64,000 nt of DNA from Streptomyces lydicus. Lineage in GTDB: Bacteria; Actinomycetota; Actinomycetes; Streptomycetales; Streptomycetaceae. The DNA is taken from assembly GCF_000717345.1 (NCBI RefSeq), contig NZ_JNZA01000007.1, positions 124,001-188,000 on the forward strand, read 5' to 3'. Below, in pieces: positions 33,408-42,631 of the stretch. Every line of letters starts with the position of its first letter. Position 1 is the first letter of the stretch. Under the pieces are notes generated by a model. The model saw nothing but the letters and a program-made list of their open reading frames with translations, did no database searches and had not been told where the DNA came from. The translations under genes and the position numbers were made by a program.

Positions 33408-34642
33408 CCGCCTCGTTCCACGAGATGTGGCAGGAGCTGCGGCCCCTCGGCCGCAGCTCCGCCTCCGGGGGCTACCGCCGCTACGCCTGGACCGGCGCCG
33501 ACGCCGACTGCCGCGCGTGGTTCAAGGCGCAGGCCGAGGCCCGCGGGCTGACCTACGAGCTCGACCGCAACGGCAACCAGTGGGCCTGGCTCGGCGCCAC
33601 CGGCTACCAGGACGTGGCCCCCGGCGAGGCCGTCGTCACCGGCTCCCACCTGGACTCCGTCCCGGACGGCGGCGCCTTCGACGGCCCGCTGGGCGTCGTC
33701 TCCTCCTTCGCCGCGCTCGACGAACTCCGCGGCAGGGGAGCGGAGTTCGGCAAGCCGCTGGCGATCGTCAACTTCGGTGACGAGGAAGGCGCCCGCTTCG
33801 GCCTGGCCTGCGTCGGCTCCCGGCTGGCCGCCGGCGCGCTGACCCCCGAGGCCGCGCACCAGCTGCGCGACGGCGAGGGCACCACCCTGCCGCAGGCCAT
33901 GGAGCGCGCCGGCTACGACCCCGAGGCCATCGGCCCGGACCCCGAACGGCTCGCCCGGATCGGCGCCTTCGTCGAACTCCACGTCGAGCAGGGCCGCGCC
34001 CTCGACCTGTCCGGCGACCCGGTCGGCATCGCCTCCGCCATCTGGCCGCACGGCCGCTGGCGGTTCGACTTCCACGGCGAGGCCAACCACGCGGGCACCA
34101 CGCGCCTGGAGGACCGCCGCGACCCGATGCTCAGCTACGCCGCGACCGTGCTCGCCGCCCGCGAGCAGGCCCGGCTGGCCGGCGCCCTGGCCACCTTCGG
34201 GAAGATCAGCGTGGAGCCGAACGGCGTCAACGCCATCCCCTCGCTCGTCCGCGGCTGGCTGGACTCCCGCGCCCCCGACCAGGACACCCTGGACACCGTG
34301 ATCGAGGGGATCGAGCGGGCGGCCGCCGAGCGGGCGGCGCGCGACGGGGTGGACCTGACCGTCGTCCGGGAGTCCTTCACCCCCGTCGTGGAGTTCCAGC
34401 ACGCGCTGCGCGACGAGCTGGGCGCGATCCTCGGCAAGTCGGGGGAGCGCCCGGTGCCCGTCCTGGGCACCGGCGCCGGACACGACGCAGGTATTTTGTC
34501 CGGAACCGTCCCCACGGCCATGCTGTTCGTCCGCAACCCCACCGGCGTCTCGCACTCACCCGCCGAGGCGGCGGAGGAGAACGACTGCGCCGCCGGGGTC
34601 CTCGCACTCGCCGACGTACTGGAGGGGCTGGCGTGCCACTGA
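33404..34642 (+). CDS. M20-family amidohydrolase, probable N-formyl- or N-carbamoylglutamate hydrolase
   Basis: A 412-residue M20 peptidase-fold enzyme of the allantoate amidohydrolase / N-carbamoyl-L-amino-acid hydrolase branch. Metal-binding motifs are [31 protein letters not shown] and [11 protein letters not shown]; later [16 protein letters not shown] and [13 protein letters not shown] carry the lid-domain and active-site residues. GTG overlaps the hutU stop by 4 bp (GTGA). Since HutF releases N-formylglutamate and no HutG is present, this enzyme probably hydrolyses it to glutamate. That role is inferred; the family's known reactions are on N-carbamoyl and ureido acids. Confidence 0.88.
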   Translation: MTASFHEMWQELRPLGRSSASGGYRRYAWTGADADCRAWFKAQAEARGLTYELDRNGNQWAWLGATGYQDVAPGEAVVTGSHLDSVPDGGAFDGPLGVVSSFAALDELRGRGAEFGKPLAIVNFGDEEGARFGLACVGSRLAAGALTPEAAHQLRDGEGTTLPQAMERAGYDPEAIGPDPERLARIGAFVELHVEQGRALDLSGDPVGIASAIWPHGRWRFDFHGEANHAGTTRLEDRRDPMLSYAATVLAAREQARLAGALATFGKISVEPNGVNAIPSLVRGWLDSRAPDQDTLDTVIEGIERAAAERAARDGVDLTVVRESFTPVVEFQHALRDELGAILGKSGERPVPVLGTGAGHDAGILSGTVPTAMLFVRNPTGVSHSPAEAAEENDCAAGVLALADVLEGLACH

Positions 34643-35991
34643 CGCCGCAGGCAACACCGACGACGTACTGGCTCGAACACGCCTGGCTCGGCACGCACGT
34701 CGAGCCCGGCGTGACCGTGGAGGTCGCCGACGGCCGCATCACCGCCGTCCACAAGGGCGCCGCCACCCCGCCGCCCGGTGCCGTCGTCCTGCGCGGCCTG
34801 ACGATCCCCGGGCTCGCCAACGCCCACTCGCACGCCTTCCACCGCGCCCTGCGCGGCACCGTGCAGGTCGGCTCCGGAACTTTCTGGACCTGGCGCGAGC
34901 TGATGTACCGCACCGCCGACCAGCTCACCCCGGACAGCTATTACGCCCTCGCCCGCGCCGTCTACGCGGAAATGGCGCTCGCCGGCATCACCTGCGTCGG
35001 CGAGTTCCACTACCTCCACCACGCGCCCGGCGGCACCCGCTACGACGACCCCAACGCCATGGGGCAGGCGCTGATCGCGGCCGCCGCCGACGCCGGCATC
35101 CGCCTCACCCTGCTCGACACCGCCTACCTCTCCGCCGGCTTCGGCGCCCCGCCCGACCGGCACCAGCTGCGCTTCTCCGACGGCACCGCCGAGCGCTGGG
35201 CGCAGCGCGCCGACGGGATCAAGGCGGACCGCGCGTACGTCCGGATCGGGGCCGCCATCCACTCCGTACGGGCCGTGCCCGCCGAGCAGTTGGGCACCGT
35301 CGCGGACTGGGCGCGCGAGCGGCAGGCGCCGCTGCACGTCCATCTCTCCGAGCAGACCGCCGAGAACGAGGCGTGCCTGGAGGCGCACGGCCGCACCCCC
35401 ACCCAGCTGCTGTCCGACCACGGCGTGCTGGGCCGGCGCACCACGGCCGTGCACGCCACCCACCTCACCGACGAGGACGTCGCCCTGCTCGGCGACTCCA
35501 CCACCGGTGTGTGCATGTGCCCCACCACCGAACGCGACCTCGCCGACGGCATCGGCCCGGCCGCCCGCGTCCAGGACCGGGGCAGCCCGCTCTCGCTCGG
35601 CAGCGACAGCCACGCCGTCATCGACCTGCTCGAAGAGGCCCGCGCCATGGAGCTCGACGAGCGGCTGCGCACCCGCACCCGCGGCCACTGGACGGCCGCC
35701 GCCCTGCTGCGCGCCGCCACCGCCGACGGCCATGCCGCCCTCGGCTGGGACGACGCCGGCACCCTCGAACCCGGCGCGCTCGCCGACTTCACCACGATCG
35801 CGCTGGACTCCGTACGCACCGCCGGGCCACTGCCCCGGCTGGCCGCCGAGACGGCCGTATTCGCCGCCTCCGCGGCGGATGTGCGGCACACCGTCGTCGG
35901 CGGGCGGCAGATCGTCCGCGACGGCGTGCACACCCTCGTCCCCGACGTCCCCACCGCCCTCGCAGAGTCCATCGCCGCCCTGCGCGGCTGA
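34633..35991 (+). CDS. hutF: Formimidoylglutamate deiminase
   Basis: A 452-residue amidohydrolase-superfamily TIM-barrel enzyme. The metal motif is [13 protein letters not shown], followed by [11 protein letters not shown], later [16 protein letters not shown] (His), [15 protein letters not shown] (His) and [16 protein letters not shown] (Asp). These match HutF, which converts N-formimidoyl-L-glutamate to N-formyl-L-glutamate plus ammonia. GTG at 34633 with GGAGG upstream overlaps the previous gene by 10 bp. The presence of HutF shows the formylglutamate branch of histidine degradation. Confidence 0.94.
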   Translation: MPLTPQATPTTYWLEHAWLGTHVEPGVTVEVADGRITAVHKGAATPPPGAVVLRGLTIPGLANAHSHAFHRALRGTVQVGSGTFWTWRELMYRTADQLTPDSYYALARAVYAEMALAGITCVGEFHYLHHAPGGTRYDDPNAMGQALIAAAADAGIRLTLLDTAYLSAGFGAPPDRHQLRFSDGTAERWAQRADGIKADRAYVRIGAAIHSVRAVPAEQLGTVADWARERQAPLHVHLSEQTAENEACLEAHGRTPTQLLSDHGVLGRRTTAVHATHLTDEDVALLGDSTTGVCMCPTTERDLADGIGPAARVQDRGSPLSLGSDSHAVIDLLEEARAMELDERLRTRTRGHWTAAALLRAATADGHAALGWDDAGTLEPGALADFTTIALDSVRTAGPLPRLAAETAVFAASAADVRHTVVGGRQIVRDGVHTLVPDVPTALAESIAALRG

Positions 35992-36008
35992 AGGAGAACA
36001 CCCCCGCG

Positions 36009-37190
36009 ATGACGACGAACTCCGCGCCGACCACCGCCCTCACCCACATCGCCCAGCTCGTCACCAACGACCCCTCCCTCGGCGAAGGCCCCCTCGGCCT
36101 GATCCAGGACGCGGCGGTCGTCATCGACGGCGACCGCATCGCGTGGGTCGGTCCGTCCGGCAAAGCACCCGCCACCGACAACGCCGTCGACGCCGGCGGC
36201 CGGGCCGTGATCCCCGGCTTCGTCGACTCCCACTCCCACCTGGTCTTCGCCGGCGACCGCACCGAGGAGTTCAACGCCCGGATGTCCGGGCGGCCCTACT
36301 CCGCCGGCGGCATCCGCACCACGGTCGCCGCGACCCGCGCCGCCGGCGACGACGTGCTGCGCGCCAACGTCGCCCGGTACCTCGCCGAGGGGCTCCGCCA
36401 GGGCACCACCACCCAGGAGACCAAGTCCGGCTACGGCCTGACGGTCGAGGACGAGGCCCGCGCGCTGCGCATCGCCGCCGAGCAGACCGACGAGGTCACC
36501 TTCCTCGGCGCGCACATCGTCCCGCCCGACCACGCCGACGACCCGGCCGGCTACGTCGACCTGGTCACCGGCCCGATGCTGGACGCCTGCGCCCCGCACG
36601 CCCGCTGGGTCGACGTCTTCTGCGAGAAGGGCGCCTTCGACGGCGACCAGGCGCGGGCGATCCTCACCGCCGGCGCGGCCAAGGGGCTCGTGCCGCGGGT
36701 GCACGCCAACCAGCTCGGCCACGGCCCCGGCGTCCAGCTCGCCGTCGAGCTCGGCGCCGCCTCCGCCGACCACTGCACCCACCTCACCGACGCCGACGTC
36801 GACGCCCTCGCGGGGTCGGAGACCGTCGCCACGCTCCTGCCGGGCGCCGAGTTCTCCACCCGCGCCACCTGGCCGGATGCCCGCCGGCTGCTCGACGCCG
36901 GTGCCACCGTCGCGCTGTCCACCGACTGCAACCCCGGCTCGTCCTTCACCAGTTCCATGCCGTTCTGCATCGCGCTGGCCGTCCGGGACATGGGAATGAC
37001 CCCCGACGAGGCCGTCTGGTCGGCCACCGCGGGCGGCGCCCGCGCCCTGCGCCGTACGGACGTCGGCCGGATCACCCCCGGCGCCCGCGCCGACCTCGCC
37101 CTGCTGGACGCGCCGTCACACGTGCACCTCGCCTACCGGCCGGGTGTGCCGCTCGTCTCGGCCGTGTGGCACAAGGGAGTTCTCGTCTGA
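36009..37190 (+). CDS. hutI: Imidazolonepropionase
   Basis: A 393-residue amidohydrolase. The metal motif is [19 protein letters not shown], with [40 protein letters not shown] and the closing [11 protein letters not shown] (metal Asp). It opens the ring of imidazolone-5-propionate to formimidoylglutamate, the step between HutU and HutF. AAGGAG lies 12 bp before the ATG at 36009, 17 bp after hutF. Last gene of the operon; a strong terminator follows at 37208-37254. Confidence 0.96.
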   Translation: MTTNSAPTTALTHIAQLVTNDPSLGEGPLGLIQDAAVVIDGDRIAWVGPSGKAPATDNAVDAGGRAVIPGFVDSHSHLVFAGDRTEEFNARMSGRPYSAGGIRTTVAATRAAGDDVLRANVARYLAEGLRQGTTTQETKSGYGLTVEDEARALRIAAEQTDEVTFLGAHIVPPDHADDPAGYVDLVTGPMLDACAPHARWVDVFCEKGAFDGDQARAILTAGAAKGLVPRVHANQLGHGPGVQLAVELGAASADHCTHLTDADVDALAGSETVATLLPGAEFSTRATWPDARRLLDAGATVALSTDCNPGSSFTSSMPFCIALAVRDMGMTPDEAVWSATAGGARALRRTDVGRITPGARADLALLDAPSHVHLAYRPGVPLVSAVWHKGVLV

Positions 37191-37207
37191 GTTCCCGGCG
37201 CCCGAAC

Positions 37208-37254
37208 GCGGAGGAGGGCCCGTCCCGGTAACCCCGGGGCGGGCCCTCCTCCGC
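37208..37254. terminator. Terminator between hutI and the sigma-factor gene
   Basis: A perfect 15-bp stem (GCGGAGGAGGGCCCG and complement) around a 17-nt loop, between convergent genes. It likely ends both transcripts. Confidence 0.85.
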
Positions 37255-37300
37255 GCGGGCGACTGCCGGCCGCACGGGGCCGGCAGGTACCGCGGGTGCC

Positions 37301-38239
37301 TCACTCGTCGATCATCAGGCCCTTGCGGAGCTTCACGAGCGTGCGGGAGAGCAGACGGGAGACGTGCATCTGGGAGATGCCCAGCTCCTCGCCTATCTCG
37401 GACTGCGTCATGTTGGCGACGAAGCGCAGCGAGAGGATCGTGCGGTCGCGCGACGGGAGTTCGGCGATCAGCGGCTTGAGGGACTCGACGTACTCGATGC
37501 CCTCCAGGCCGTGGTCCTCGTAGCCGATGCGGTCCGCCAGCGCGCCTTCGTTGTCGTCCTCCTCGGGCTGGGCGTCCAGCGAGCTCGCGGTGTAGGCGTT
37601 GCTCGCGGCCATCCCCTCGACGACCTCGTCACGGGTGATCCCGAGGCGGTCGGCGAGTTCCTGCACCGTGGGGGCGCGGTCCAGCTTCTGCGCCAGTTCG
37701 TCGCCGGCCTTGGCGAGGTCCAGCCGCAGTTCCTGCAGACGCCTCGGTACCCGCACCGACCAGCTGGTGTCGCGGAAGAAGCGCTTGATCTCGCCGACGA
37801 TGGTCGGCATCGCGAACGTCGGGAACTCCACGCCACGGCTGAGTTCGAAGCGGTCGATCGCCTTGATCAGGCCGATCGTGCCGACCTGGACGATGTCCTC
37901 CATGGGCTCGCTGCGGGAGCGGAACCGGGAGGCCGCGAACTTCACGAGGGCGAGATTGAGCTCGACCAGGGTGTTGCGGACGTACGCGTATTCGTGGGTG
38001 CCTTCCTCCAGCGATTCGAGCCGCTCGAAGAGGGTCTTGGACAGAGCCCTCGCGTCCACCGGGCCCACCTCGTCGAACGGCGGGATCTCGGGCAGACCGT
38101 CGATCTCAGACATTCCTGCCAGGTCTGATTCGGCAGGGCTGGACTGGGAAGGGATCTGCCCGGTCAGGTCGGACAGGGGTGTCGACGATGCGGGCTGCCG
38201 GTGGTCGTCGGTGCGCAGTTCGTCGAGCCGGGGTGACAT
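37301..38239 (-). CDS. SigB/SigF-family stress sigma factor
   Basis: A 312-residue sigma-70 of the SigB/SigF/SigG subfamily. Region 2: LVELNLALVKFAASRFRSR, MEDIVQVGTIGLIKAIDRF, GVEFPTFAMPTIVGEIKRFF. Region 3: VPRRLQELRLDLAKAGDEL. Region 4: LPSRDRTILSLRFVANMTQS and EIGEELGISQMHVSRLLSR. ATG at 38239 has GGAGGAGA 5 bp upstream, ruling out a long upstream frame. The STAS and kinase-type genes to the right complete a partner-switching module. Position next to hutI matches the sigI locus of S. coelicolor as I recall it, but the name is not certain. Confidence 0.92.
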   Translation of the reverse strand: MSPRLDELRTDDHRQPASSTPLSDLTGQIPSQSSPAESDLAGMSEIDGLPEIPPFDEVGPVDARALSKTLFERLESLEEGTHEYAYVRNTLVELNLALVKFAASRFRSRSEPMEDIVQVGTIGLIKAIDRFELSRGVEFPTFAMPTIVGEIKRFFRDTSWSVRVPRRLQELRLDLAKAGDELAQKLDRAPTVQELADRLGITRDEVVEGMAASNAYTASSLDAQPEEDDNEGALADRIGYEDHGLEGIEYVESLKPLIAELPSRDRTILSLRFVANMTQSEIGEELGISQMHVSRLLSRTLVKLRKGLMIDE

Positions 38240-38500
38240 GGTCTCCTCCATCGTTCTCGGCATATGGCTGCCGAAGCCTCTCCGTGAAGCTGCGGTGTGC
38301 GGCGCCTCCAAAGCCGGCCGTTTCGAATGTGTGCTTCTACGCCTACCTGGCTTTGCGGGAAGATGGCAAGTGCGTGTTGTCCGTATATTGAGCAATATGC
38401 GGATTGTTCGGCTACCCGTGCGCGTCAGGAAGGCGTAGGGTTCGACGAGCGCAGTCGTAAGCAATTCAGTCGTCTAGACAGCAAGAGGGGTGCGCGTCGC

Positions 38501-38869
38501 ATGGACCGCGGGACGGTCGGCAGTGCAAGCCGGGGCCGGCTGCACGTCGAGATCCGCCATCACGGCGCGAGCGCGGTCGTGACGGTGACAGGTGAGCTCG
38601 ATCACCACACCGCCGACCTGTTGCGTGAGTCACTCGAAGGCTGCATGGACGACGGCTATGCGCGCCTGGTGGTGGACTGCTCACGCCTTGAGTTCATGGA
38701 CTCCACCGGGCTCAATGTGCTGCTCGGCGCGCGCCTGAGGGCGGAGGCCGAGGGGGGCGGGGTCCACCTGGCCGGAATGCAGCCCGTGGTGGCCCGGGTT
38801 TTCGAGATCACTGGCGCGGAGGCGGTTTTCACGGTGCATGACTCGGTCGATACCGCCCTGTCCGACTGA
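38501..38869 (+). CDS. Anti-sigma factor antagonist (STAS domain)
   Basis: A 122-residue STAS protein. The phosphorylatable serine is in LEFMDSTGLNVLLGARLR, preceded by VTVTGELDHHTADLLRE. When unphosphorylated it should bind the anti-sigma kinase and free the sigma factor. The ATG at 38501 is preceded by AAGAGGGG. It is divergent from the sigma gene and followed by a terminator hairpin at 38881-38907 and then the anti-sigma gene. Confidence 0.93.
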   Translation: MDRGTVGSASRGRLHVEIRHHGASAVVTVTGELDHHTADLLRESLEGCMDDGYARLVVDCSRLEFMDSTGLNVLLGARLRAEAEGGGVHLAGMQPVVARVFEITGAEAVFTVHDSVDTALSD

Positions 38870-38880
38870 CGTGACACGGA

Positions 38881-38907
38881 GTGCCCGGAACGACGCGTTC
38901 CGGGCAC
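38881..38907 (+). terminator. Hairpin after the STAS gene
   Basis: A perfect 12-bp stem GTGCCCGGAACG / CGTTCCGGGCAC with a 3-nt loop, 11 bp after the stop codon. It suggests that the STAS and anti-sigma genes are at least partly separately transcribed. Confidence 0.75.
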
Positions 38908-39043
38908 GTAGTACGCGTCACAACTTCCGTGCCCAAGAAGTGGGTGTTCTCACGGTCCGGTCGGGCAGGAGACATCTGAATCCGTTGCAATCAGTCAGTT
39001 ATCTGTTCTCCGTGAATAGGCGAATCGGTGAGGTGAAGCGCTG

Positions 39044-39547
39044 ATGAGCACCACCCGGCCGTATCCGCCGGGCGACCTCGGCCCGGAGCCGGGCGGCGCC
39101 GGTGCTTCCGCCGCCGGACCGGCCGCTGCCGTGCCCGCGGGCCAGATCCGCCGGCTGCGCCTGGCGGGCACCAGGGGCACCGTGGCGCGGGCCCGTGACT
39201 TCGCCCGGGAGGCCCTGCACGACTGGGGCTGGCTGCCGGCTGCCGGCGCCGACCAGCGGGCCGCGGCCGAGGACGCGCTGCTGGTCGTCTCGGAGCTGGT
39301 GACCAACGCCTGTCTGCACGCCGAGGGCCCCGAGGAGCTGCGGCTGCGCTGCACCGCCAAGGTGCTGCGCCTGGAGGTCAGCGACCTGGGCGCGGGCTCA
39401 CCGGCGCCCCGCAGCCCGCACCGCCCCGGCCGTCCCGGTGGTCACGGCATGTTCATCGTGCAGCGGCTGTGCCTGGACTGGGGTGTGGTACGTCACGCCG
39501 ACGGCACGGGCAAGACCGTGTGGGCGGAGCTCGCGGCACCGGCCTGA
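39044..39547 (+). CDS. Anti-sigma factor serine kinase (HATPase_c, RsbW-like)
   Basis: A 167-residue GHKL-ATPase protein. The N-box is ALLVVSELVTNACLHAEGP, the G1 box LEVSDLGAGSPAP, and the G2 box GRPGGHGMFIVQRLCLDWGV. This is the Streptomyces RsbW/SpoIIAB-like type, binding a SigB-family sigma factor and phosphorylating the STAS antagonist. An N-terminal Pro/Gly/Ala-rich segment (1-40) is probably disordered. It likely controls the sigma factor at 37301-38239. Confidence 0.9.
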   Translation: MSTTRPYPPGDLGPEPGGAGASAAGPAAAVPAGQIRRLRLAGTRGTVARARDFAREALHDWGWLPAAGADQRAAAEDALLVVSELVTNACLHAEGPEELRLRCTAKVLRLEVSDLGAGSPAPRSPHRPGRPGGHGMFIVQRLCLDWGVVRHADGTGKTVWAELAAPA

Positions 39548-39810
39548 AGGCGTGGGCGGGAAGTCGGGAAAGGTGAGCGCGGGTCTGCGGGCCCGCGCTT
39601 TGTCGTGTGCGGCCGGCGGCCCCGCGTCCGCCGGATGCGGCCGCGCCCCGGCGCCGGCAGGCCGGAATCCCACCGCCGCGGCGGGCCCGTGCCGATCGGG
39701 GCTGTGCTGTGCCTTCCCTCGGCAAGGTCCCCGGCGTACCTTGAGCGGCCAATCTGATGTGCCGTCAGTAACGTCCGGCGGTGCGCCCACCGGGAGAAGG
39801 GGAACGGAAC

Positions 39811-40539
39811 GTGGCCCGCTTCTACGAACAGCACGGCAGGTGCCCGCGCCGGGCGGCCGGCCTCGCCGCTGCCGTGGCGATGGCGGCGGGGTCCGCGGTG
39901 ATGCTCACCGCGCCGGCCGCCCACGCCGAGGTCGTCGACGTCAACTACCAGTGCAAAACGCCGATCGGGAACAAGGGCGCGGTCTCGCCCATCGACATCA
40001 AGGGCACTGCCGGCGGCAGCGCCTACAAGCTCGTGATGTCCTTCCGGAAGGGCGTCTCCTCCAGTCCCGTGGAGCTGGGCAAGGGCGCCATGAAGCCGAG
40101 CGCGCTGATCAAGCTGGGCGGCACGGAGACCGGGACGGTGCCTGTCTCCGGACCGCCGAACGACAAGGCGATACCGGCCAACACCCCCATCAAGATCAGT
40201 GACTTGAGCGGGACGTACACCCCCAAGGGCAGCGGCAAGGTCACCTTCACGGCGTCCACGCTCACCATCAAGGCGCTCGGCACGACCACCACCTGCACCC
40301 CCGCCAACAGCCCCAAGCCCTCGCTGACCCTCGACGTGAAGGGCTCCGGCGGCGGCACCTCGGGCGGCTCCGGGGGCACCTCCTCAGGGGGCACGTCCTC
40401 CGGCGGCTCCTCCGGCGGAGAGCTGCCGCAGACCGGGCCCGCGGACTCCGCGGTCGCGCTGGGCACCTTCGGCGGCACGGTGCTGCTGGCCGGCGCGGCC
40501 GGGGTGCTCTGGCTCACCCGCCGCCGGCAGCGCGCCTGA
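39811..40539 (+). CDS. Sortase-anchored surface protein with LPXTG signal
   Basis: A 242-residue secreted protein. A Sec signal peptide runs to about residue 38 (APAAHA-EVV). One copy of a roughly 130-residue domain starts at YQCKTPIGNKGAVSP and ends at TTTCTPANS; its two Cys probably form a disulfide. A Gly/Ser linker (SGGTSSGGTSSGGSSGG) is followed by sorting signal LPQTG, a hydrophobic span and RRRQRA. The same domain is found in the protein at 42631. A GTG at 39811 has GGAGAAGGGGAA upstream. First of four co-directional genes. Confidence 0.88.
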   Translation: MARFYEQHGRCPRRAAGLAAAVAMAAGSAVMLTAPAAHAEVVDVNYQCKTPIGNKGAVSPIDIKGTAGGSAYKLVMSFRKGVSSSPVELGKGAMKPSALIKLGGTETGTVPVSGPPNDKAIPANTPIKISDLSGTYTPKGSGKVTFTASTLTIKALGTTTTCTPANSPKPSLTLDVKGSGGGTSGGSGGTSSGGTSSGGSSGGELPQTGPADSAVALGTFGGTVLLAGAAGVLWLTRRRQRA

Positions 40540-40598
40540 CCCACCGCGCACCGCCCCGTCTCCGCACCGTGTACGCGCACGAGCACCTGGAGCCGCCG

Positions 40599-41567
40599 AT
40601 GCCGTTCCGTCCTCGCACAGCGCTCCGCGGCGCGGCCCTCGCGGCCGCCGCCGGCCTGCTGTGCCCCGCCCCGGCCGCGGCCGCGCCGGCGGGCCCCGGC
40701 TGGTCCGCCGCGCCCGCGCCCGCCGCCGGGACCGCCCCGGGACCGCAGGACCGCCCGTACTTCTATCTGGAGGGCGCGCCGGGCACCGTCATGACCGACC
40801 GGCTCTCCCTCGGCAACCCCACCGGACGCGCCGTCACCGTCCGGCTGCGCGGCACCGGCTCGTGGCTCGCGCTCGCCGCACGGGAGGTGAGGGTCCCGCC
40901 GCGCACCCGCGCGAGCGTCCCGTTCACGGTGACCGTGCCGCGCGACGCCGCCCCCGGCGAGCACCCCGGCACGCTCGTCGCGACCAGTGGCGGACGGGAC
41001 GGCCGGCGGGCCGCCGTCCCGGTCCATCTGCGGGTCACCGGGCCGCGGCTGTCGGCACTGACCGTCGAGAACGTGGCGGTGAGCGGGCAGGGGAGCGCCG
41101 CGGTCATCCGGTACACGCTGGTCAACCGCGGCAACACGGTGCTCAGCCCGCGGCTCGCGCTGCGCGCCGACGGGGTGTTCGGGCCGGTGCTGCGGCGCCC
41201 CGCCCACCGCCTGCCGGCCCGGCTGCGGCCCGGCGGGCGCGTCGACCTGACGGAGAGCTGGCCGGACCCGCCCGCGCTGGACGCGGTCGCGGTGCGGCTC
41301 ACGGTGACCGCGCTGGGCGGCGCGTACGGGTCCGCCACGGCCTCGTACACGCCGGTCGGGTGGGGCGCCGTCGTCGGGGCGGCGCTGGTGCCGGTGGCGG
41401 GGGCGGGCGGCCTGGTGGCCGTACGGCGACGGCGCCGCGCCGCGGCGAAGGGTGGTCCGGTGACGGGTGGGCCGGGCGGCCGGGCCGGCGGTGAGCGGGC
41501 CCCCGGCACCGAAACGGCCGAAGGGACGGGGCAGTTGGCGGGCTCGGCGTCAGGAGCGCGGGCGTGA
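40599..41567 (+). CDS. Secreted membrane-anchored protein with DUF916-like beta domain
   Basis: A 322-residue protein with signal peptide (AAAAGLLCPAPAAAAPA), an extracellular beta-rich part with YLEGAPGTVMTDRLSLGNP and TVPRDAAPGEHPGTLVAT (resembling DUF916/NEW3-type envelope domains), and a C-terminal membrane helix (VVGAALVPVAGAGGLVAV) followed by Arg residues and a Gly-rich cytoplasmic tail. It probably supports or organises the surface proteins encoded beside it. The ATG at 40599 has GGAG 6 bp upstream; the in-frame GTG at 40569 lacks one. Ends overlapping the next gene by 4 bp. Confidence 0.82.
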   Translation: MPFRPRTALRGAALAAAAGLLCPAPAAAAPAGPGWSAAPAPAAGTAPGPQDRPYFYLEGAPGTVMTDRLSLGNPTGRAVTVRLRGTGSWLALAAREVRVPPRTRASVPFTVTVPRDAAPGEHPGTLVATSGGRDGRRAAVPVHLRVTGPRLSALTVENVAVSGQGSAAVIRYTLVNRGNTVLSPRLALRADGVFGPVLRRPAHRLPARLRPGGRVDLTESWPDPPALDAVAVRLTVTALGGAYGSATASYTPVGWGAVVGAALVPVAGAGGLVAVRRRRRAAAKGGPVTGGPGGRAGGERAPGTETAEGTGQLAGSASGARA

Positions 41568-42631
41568 GCGGCGGGGCGGGGAAGCAGACGGGCACAGCGA
41601 CCGTGGCCGGCAGGTTCACGGCCCCCACCGGGCGCCGGGCCGCGGCCGTGCCGGCCCTGTGCGCCGCACTGGCCCTGGCCCTGGCCCTGCTGCCGGCCGC
41701 CGTCGCCGGTGCGGCCACCCGGGCCGACGACGGCCCGCGCACGGTCCAGCTCTCCCGCAAGGAGGCCGGCAAGGGCGGCAGCATCACGGTGACCGGCCGC
41801 GGCTGGCGGCCCAAGGCCCTGCTCACCCTGCTGATCTGCGGACAGAACATGATCGGCGGCACCAACTCCTGTGCGAACGGGGACGGACGGGCCGTCACCA
41901 CCGACGCACACGGCGCCTTCCGCCGGAGCCTGCCGGTCGCCGAGCCGCCCAAGCCCTGCCCCTGTGTGGTGCATGTGGCGACCGTGACGGGTGAACCGGC
42001 CGCCGCGGACGCCGCGTTCAAGGTCGCCGGCCATCCGGTGGCGCCGCTGCCCGACGAACGCGCCGGCGGCCGGCTGACGGTGCTCGCCCCACCCCGGCTG
42101 ACGGGCAGCAGCGGCCTGCTGACGTGGTTCGGCGCCCCGCCGCAACGCGAGCTGACCGTCACGGTCGGCAACCTCGGCTCGGCGCCGGCCAAGGACCCGG
42201 TCTTCACGGTCGGCACCTCGCACGGCGTGCTCGCCCCCGAGTGGGAGGAGCAGCAGTGGCGGGGGACCGTACCCGCCGGGAAGAAGGCCGAGGTCAGGCT
42301 GCCCGTCGAGCTGGCGGCCGGCGCCCACGGCGACTATCTGGTCTCCCTGAAGTACGGCGACAAGGTCCTGGTCGAGCAGCCCTGGGGTGTCGGCAGGCCC
42401 TGGGGCGTCACGCTCTTCTGGGTGCTGTTGTGCCTGGTGATTCCCATGGCGGTGTTCCGCATCGGCATGGCGATCGTGGACCGGGTGCGGCCGCGCCGTA
42501 CGGCGGGCACTGCCGCCACACGTGGCACCACGCCGGCCGGCGGTTCCGCCGCGCTGCCGTGGTTCACCCCGGACACCGCACCGTCCACCACCACATCAAC
42601 CGAACGACCGACGTCGAAAGGTTCTGCGTGA
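41564..42631 (+). CDS. Secreted membrane-anchored protein, surface operon
   Basis: A 355-residue protein. Signal peptide about residues 23-50; then a neocarzinostatin/macromomycin-like beta region (TVQLSRKEAGKGGSITVTGRGW, LLICGQNMIGGTNSCANGDGRA, with paired Cys), a second beta domain (TVTVGNLGSAPAKDPVFTVGT), and a membrane helix (VTLFWVLLCLVIPMAVFRIGMA). A Thr/Ser/Ala-rich cytoplasmic tail ends it. GTG start overlaps the previous stop (GTGA); its TGA overlaps the next ATG by one base. The neocarzinostatin resemblance (GW...C...C) is by eye only. Confidence 0.8.
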   Translation: MSGGAGKQTGTATVAGRFTAPTGRRAAAVPALCAALALALALLPAAVAGAATRADDGPRTVQLSRKEAGKGGSITVTGRGWRPKALLTLLICGQNMIGGTNSCANGDGRAVTTDAHGAFRRSLPVAEPPKPCPCVVHVATVTGEPAAADAAFKVAGHPVAPLPDERAGGRLTVLAPPRLTGSSGLLTWFGAPPQRELTVTVGNLGSAPAKDPVFTVGTSHGVLAPEWEEQQWRGTVPAGKKAEVRLPVELAAGAHGDYLVSLKYGDKVLVEQPWGVGRPWGVTLFWVLLCLVIPMAVFRIGMAIVDRVRPRRTAGTAATRGTTPAGGSAALPWFTPDTAPSTTTSTERPTSKGSA

